A DNA stretch of 6,123 nucleotides, from the NCBI GenBank assembly GCA_030433055.1, contig JAUILJ010000523.1, positions 1-6,123 of the forward strand, in the 5' to 3' direction. The first letter of the stretch is position 1. Every line of letters begins with the position of its first letter. Of this stretch, positions 5,968 through 6,123 are shown piece by piece. A model generated the notes under the pieces. It was not told the DNA's origin and made no database searches. It saw only the letters and a program-made list of their open reading frames with translations. The translations under genes and the position numbers were made by a program. The DNA comes from Polyangia bacterium (lineage in GTDB: Bacteria; Myxococcota_A; Polyangia; Polyangiales; Polyangiaceae).

Positions 5968-5996
5968 TTTAGCAGTGTCAGCGACTGGCTGCTAAA
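5968..5996. repeat. 8-bp inverted repeat hairpin
   Basis: TTTAGCAG (5968-5975) pairs perfectly with CTGCTAAA (5989-5996), with an inner CAG-CGA-CTG stem-loop (5979-5987). There is no T tract after it on either strand, so it is not a simple terminator. It lies in the most AT-rich part of the intergenic stretch and could be an operator or part of a leader RNA. Confidence 0.5.
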
Positions 5997-6060
5997 GCCA
6001 CCCCGTTTGTGACAGCTGGAACCGTGGCGAAACGTGGGGGAAGCGGAGCCACCTGGGACT

Positions 6061-6116
6061 AAAAAAAGCGGCCCGGGGTTGACTCCCCACAGTGGGTGGC
6101 TAGGTTCCGGCCCGCT
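6061..6116 (-). terminator. possible intrinsic terminator, minus strand
   Basis: Read on the minus strand, AGCGGGCC (6116-6109) can pair with GGGCCGCT (6074-6067) with one G-G mismatch. An inner GGGG/CCCC hairpin (6088-6085 with 6078-6075) sits within the loop, and seven T residues (6067-6061) follow directly. This would end a transcript arriving from beyond the right edge and insulate the minus-strand operon. The long loop lowers confidence. Confidence 0.4.
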
Positions 6117-6123
6117 GCTTAGC

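Larger units (their letters stand above)
5746..6123. other. 378-bp non-coding stretch
   Basis: I see no convincing gene here on either strand. It contains the candidate leader (5765-5934), further small hairpins at 5934-5954 (TCGGC/GCCGA) and 6024-6052 (GTGGC/GCCAC), the stem at 5968-5996, and the putative terminator near the right edge. The part around 5939-5996 is clearly less GC-rich than the genes and is the likeliest place for the promoter of the minus-strand operon, but no good -10/-35 pair stands out. Confidence 0.6.

Noticed and set aside
6079..6106. Sigma-70-like promoter TTGACT, 16 bases, TAGGTT, reading to the right
   Set aside because: The -10 is weak, and the same bases form the terminator-like stem of the other strand. 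Without the downstream gene it cannot be supported.
5870..6123. tRNA or tmRNA at the right end, suggested by GGGGTTGACTCCCC and scattered stems
   Set aside because: There is no TTCRANY T-loop, no CCA-type acceptor stem and no TTCGAC tmRNA start on either strand. The T-arm-like hairpin has the wrong loop.

Overview
The window is high-GC bacterial DNA with two parts that do not obviously belong together. Positions 1 to about 2070 hold a tightly overlapping plus-strand operon for the start of coenzyme A synthesis: the 3' end of panB, a complete panC, and a coaBC (dfp) frame that stops abruptly about 85-100 residues early. From about 2070 to 6123 the content is that of a myxobacterium-like (Myxococcota/Deltaproteobacteria) genome. 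This rests on several GTG starts, a lipoprotein with an Asp/Gly/Ser-rich linker, and conserved hypothetical proteins. No taxon can be fixed without a search, and the change of character exactly where coaBC breaks suggests a rearrangement or a chimeric contig.

Layout. (1) 1-2072, plus strand: panB (partial), panC and coaBC, joined by two ATGA stop/start overlaps. PanB and PanC make pantothenate. CoaC/CoaB add cysteine to phosphopantothenate and decarboxylate the product, so the operon links vitamin B5 synthesis to CoA synthesis. (2) 2121-3705, plus strand: a full-length mesaconyl-CoA hydratase (double hotdog, MaoC-like), which points to the ethylmalonyl-CoA pathway or a related C4/C5 acyl-CoA route, followed after 10 bp by a Nudix hydrolase with a perfect Nudix box. 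(3) 3733-5745, minus strand: three co-directional genes that converge on the Nudix gene. In transcription order they are a 203-aa helical protein and a 188-aa protein of unknown function, 45 bp apart and very likely co-transcribed, then a DUF3105 lipoprotein whose signal peptide is encoded by a 15-bp tandem repeat. (4) 5746-6123: no gene. This leader and intergenic stretch is unusually rich in inverted repeats. It includes a 9-bp closing helix around several hairpins just upstream of the minus-strand operon, and a possible minus-strand intrinsic terminator near the right edge.

The points most worth a second look are the coaBC break at about 2070, the two-gene cassette of unknown function with its structured leader, and the repeat-encoded signal peptide.
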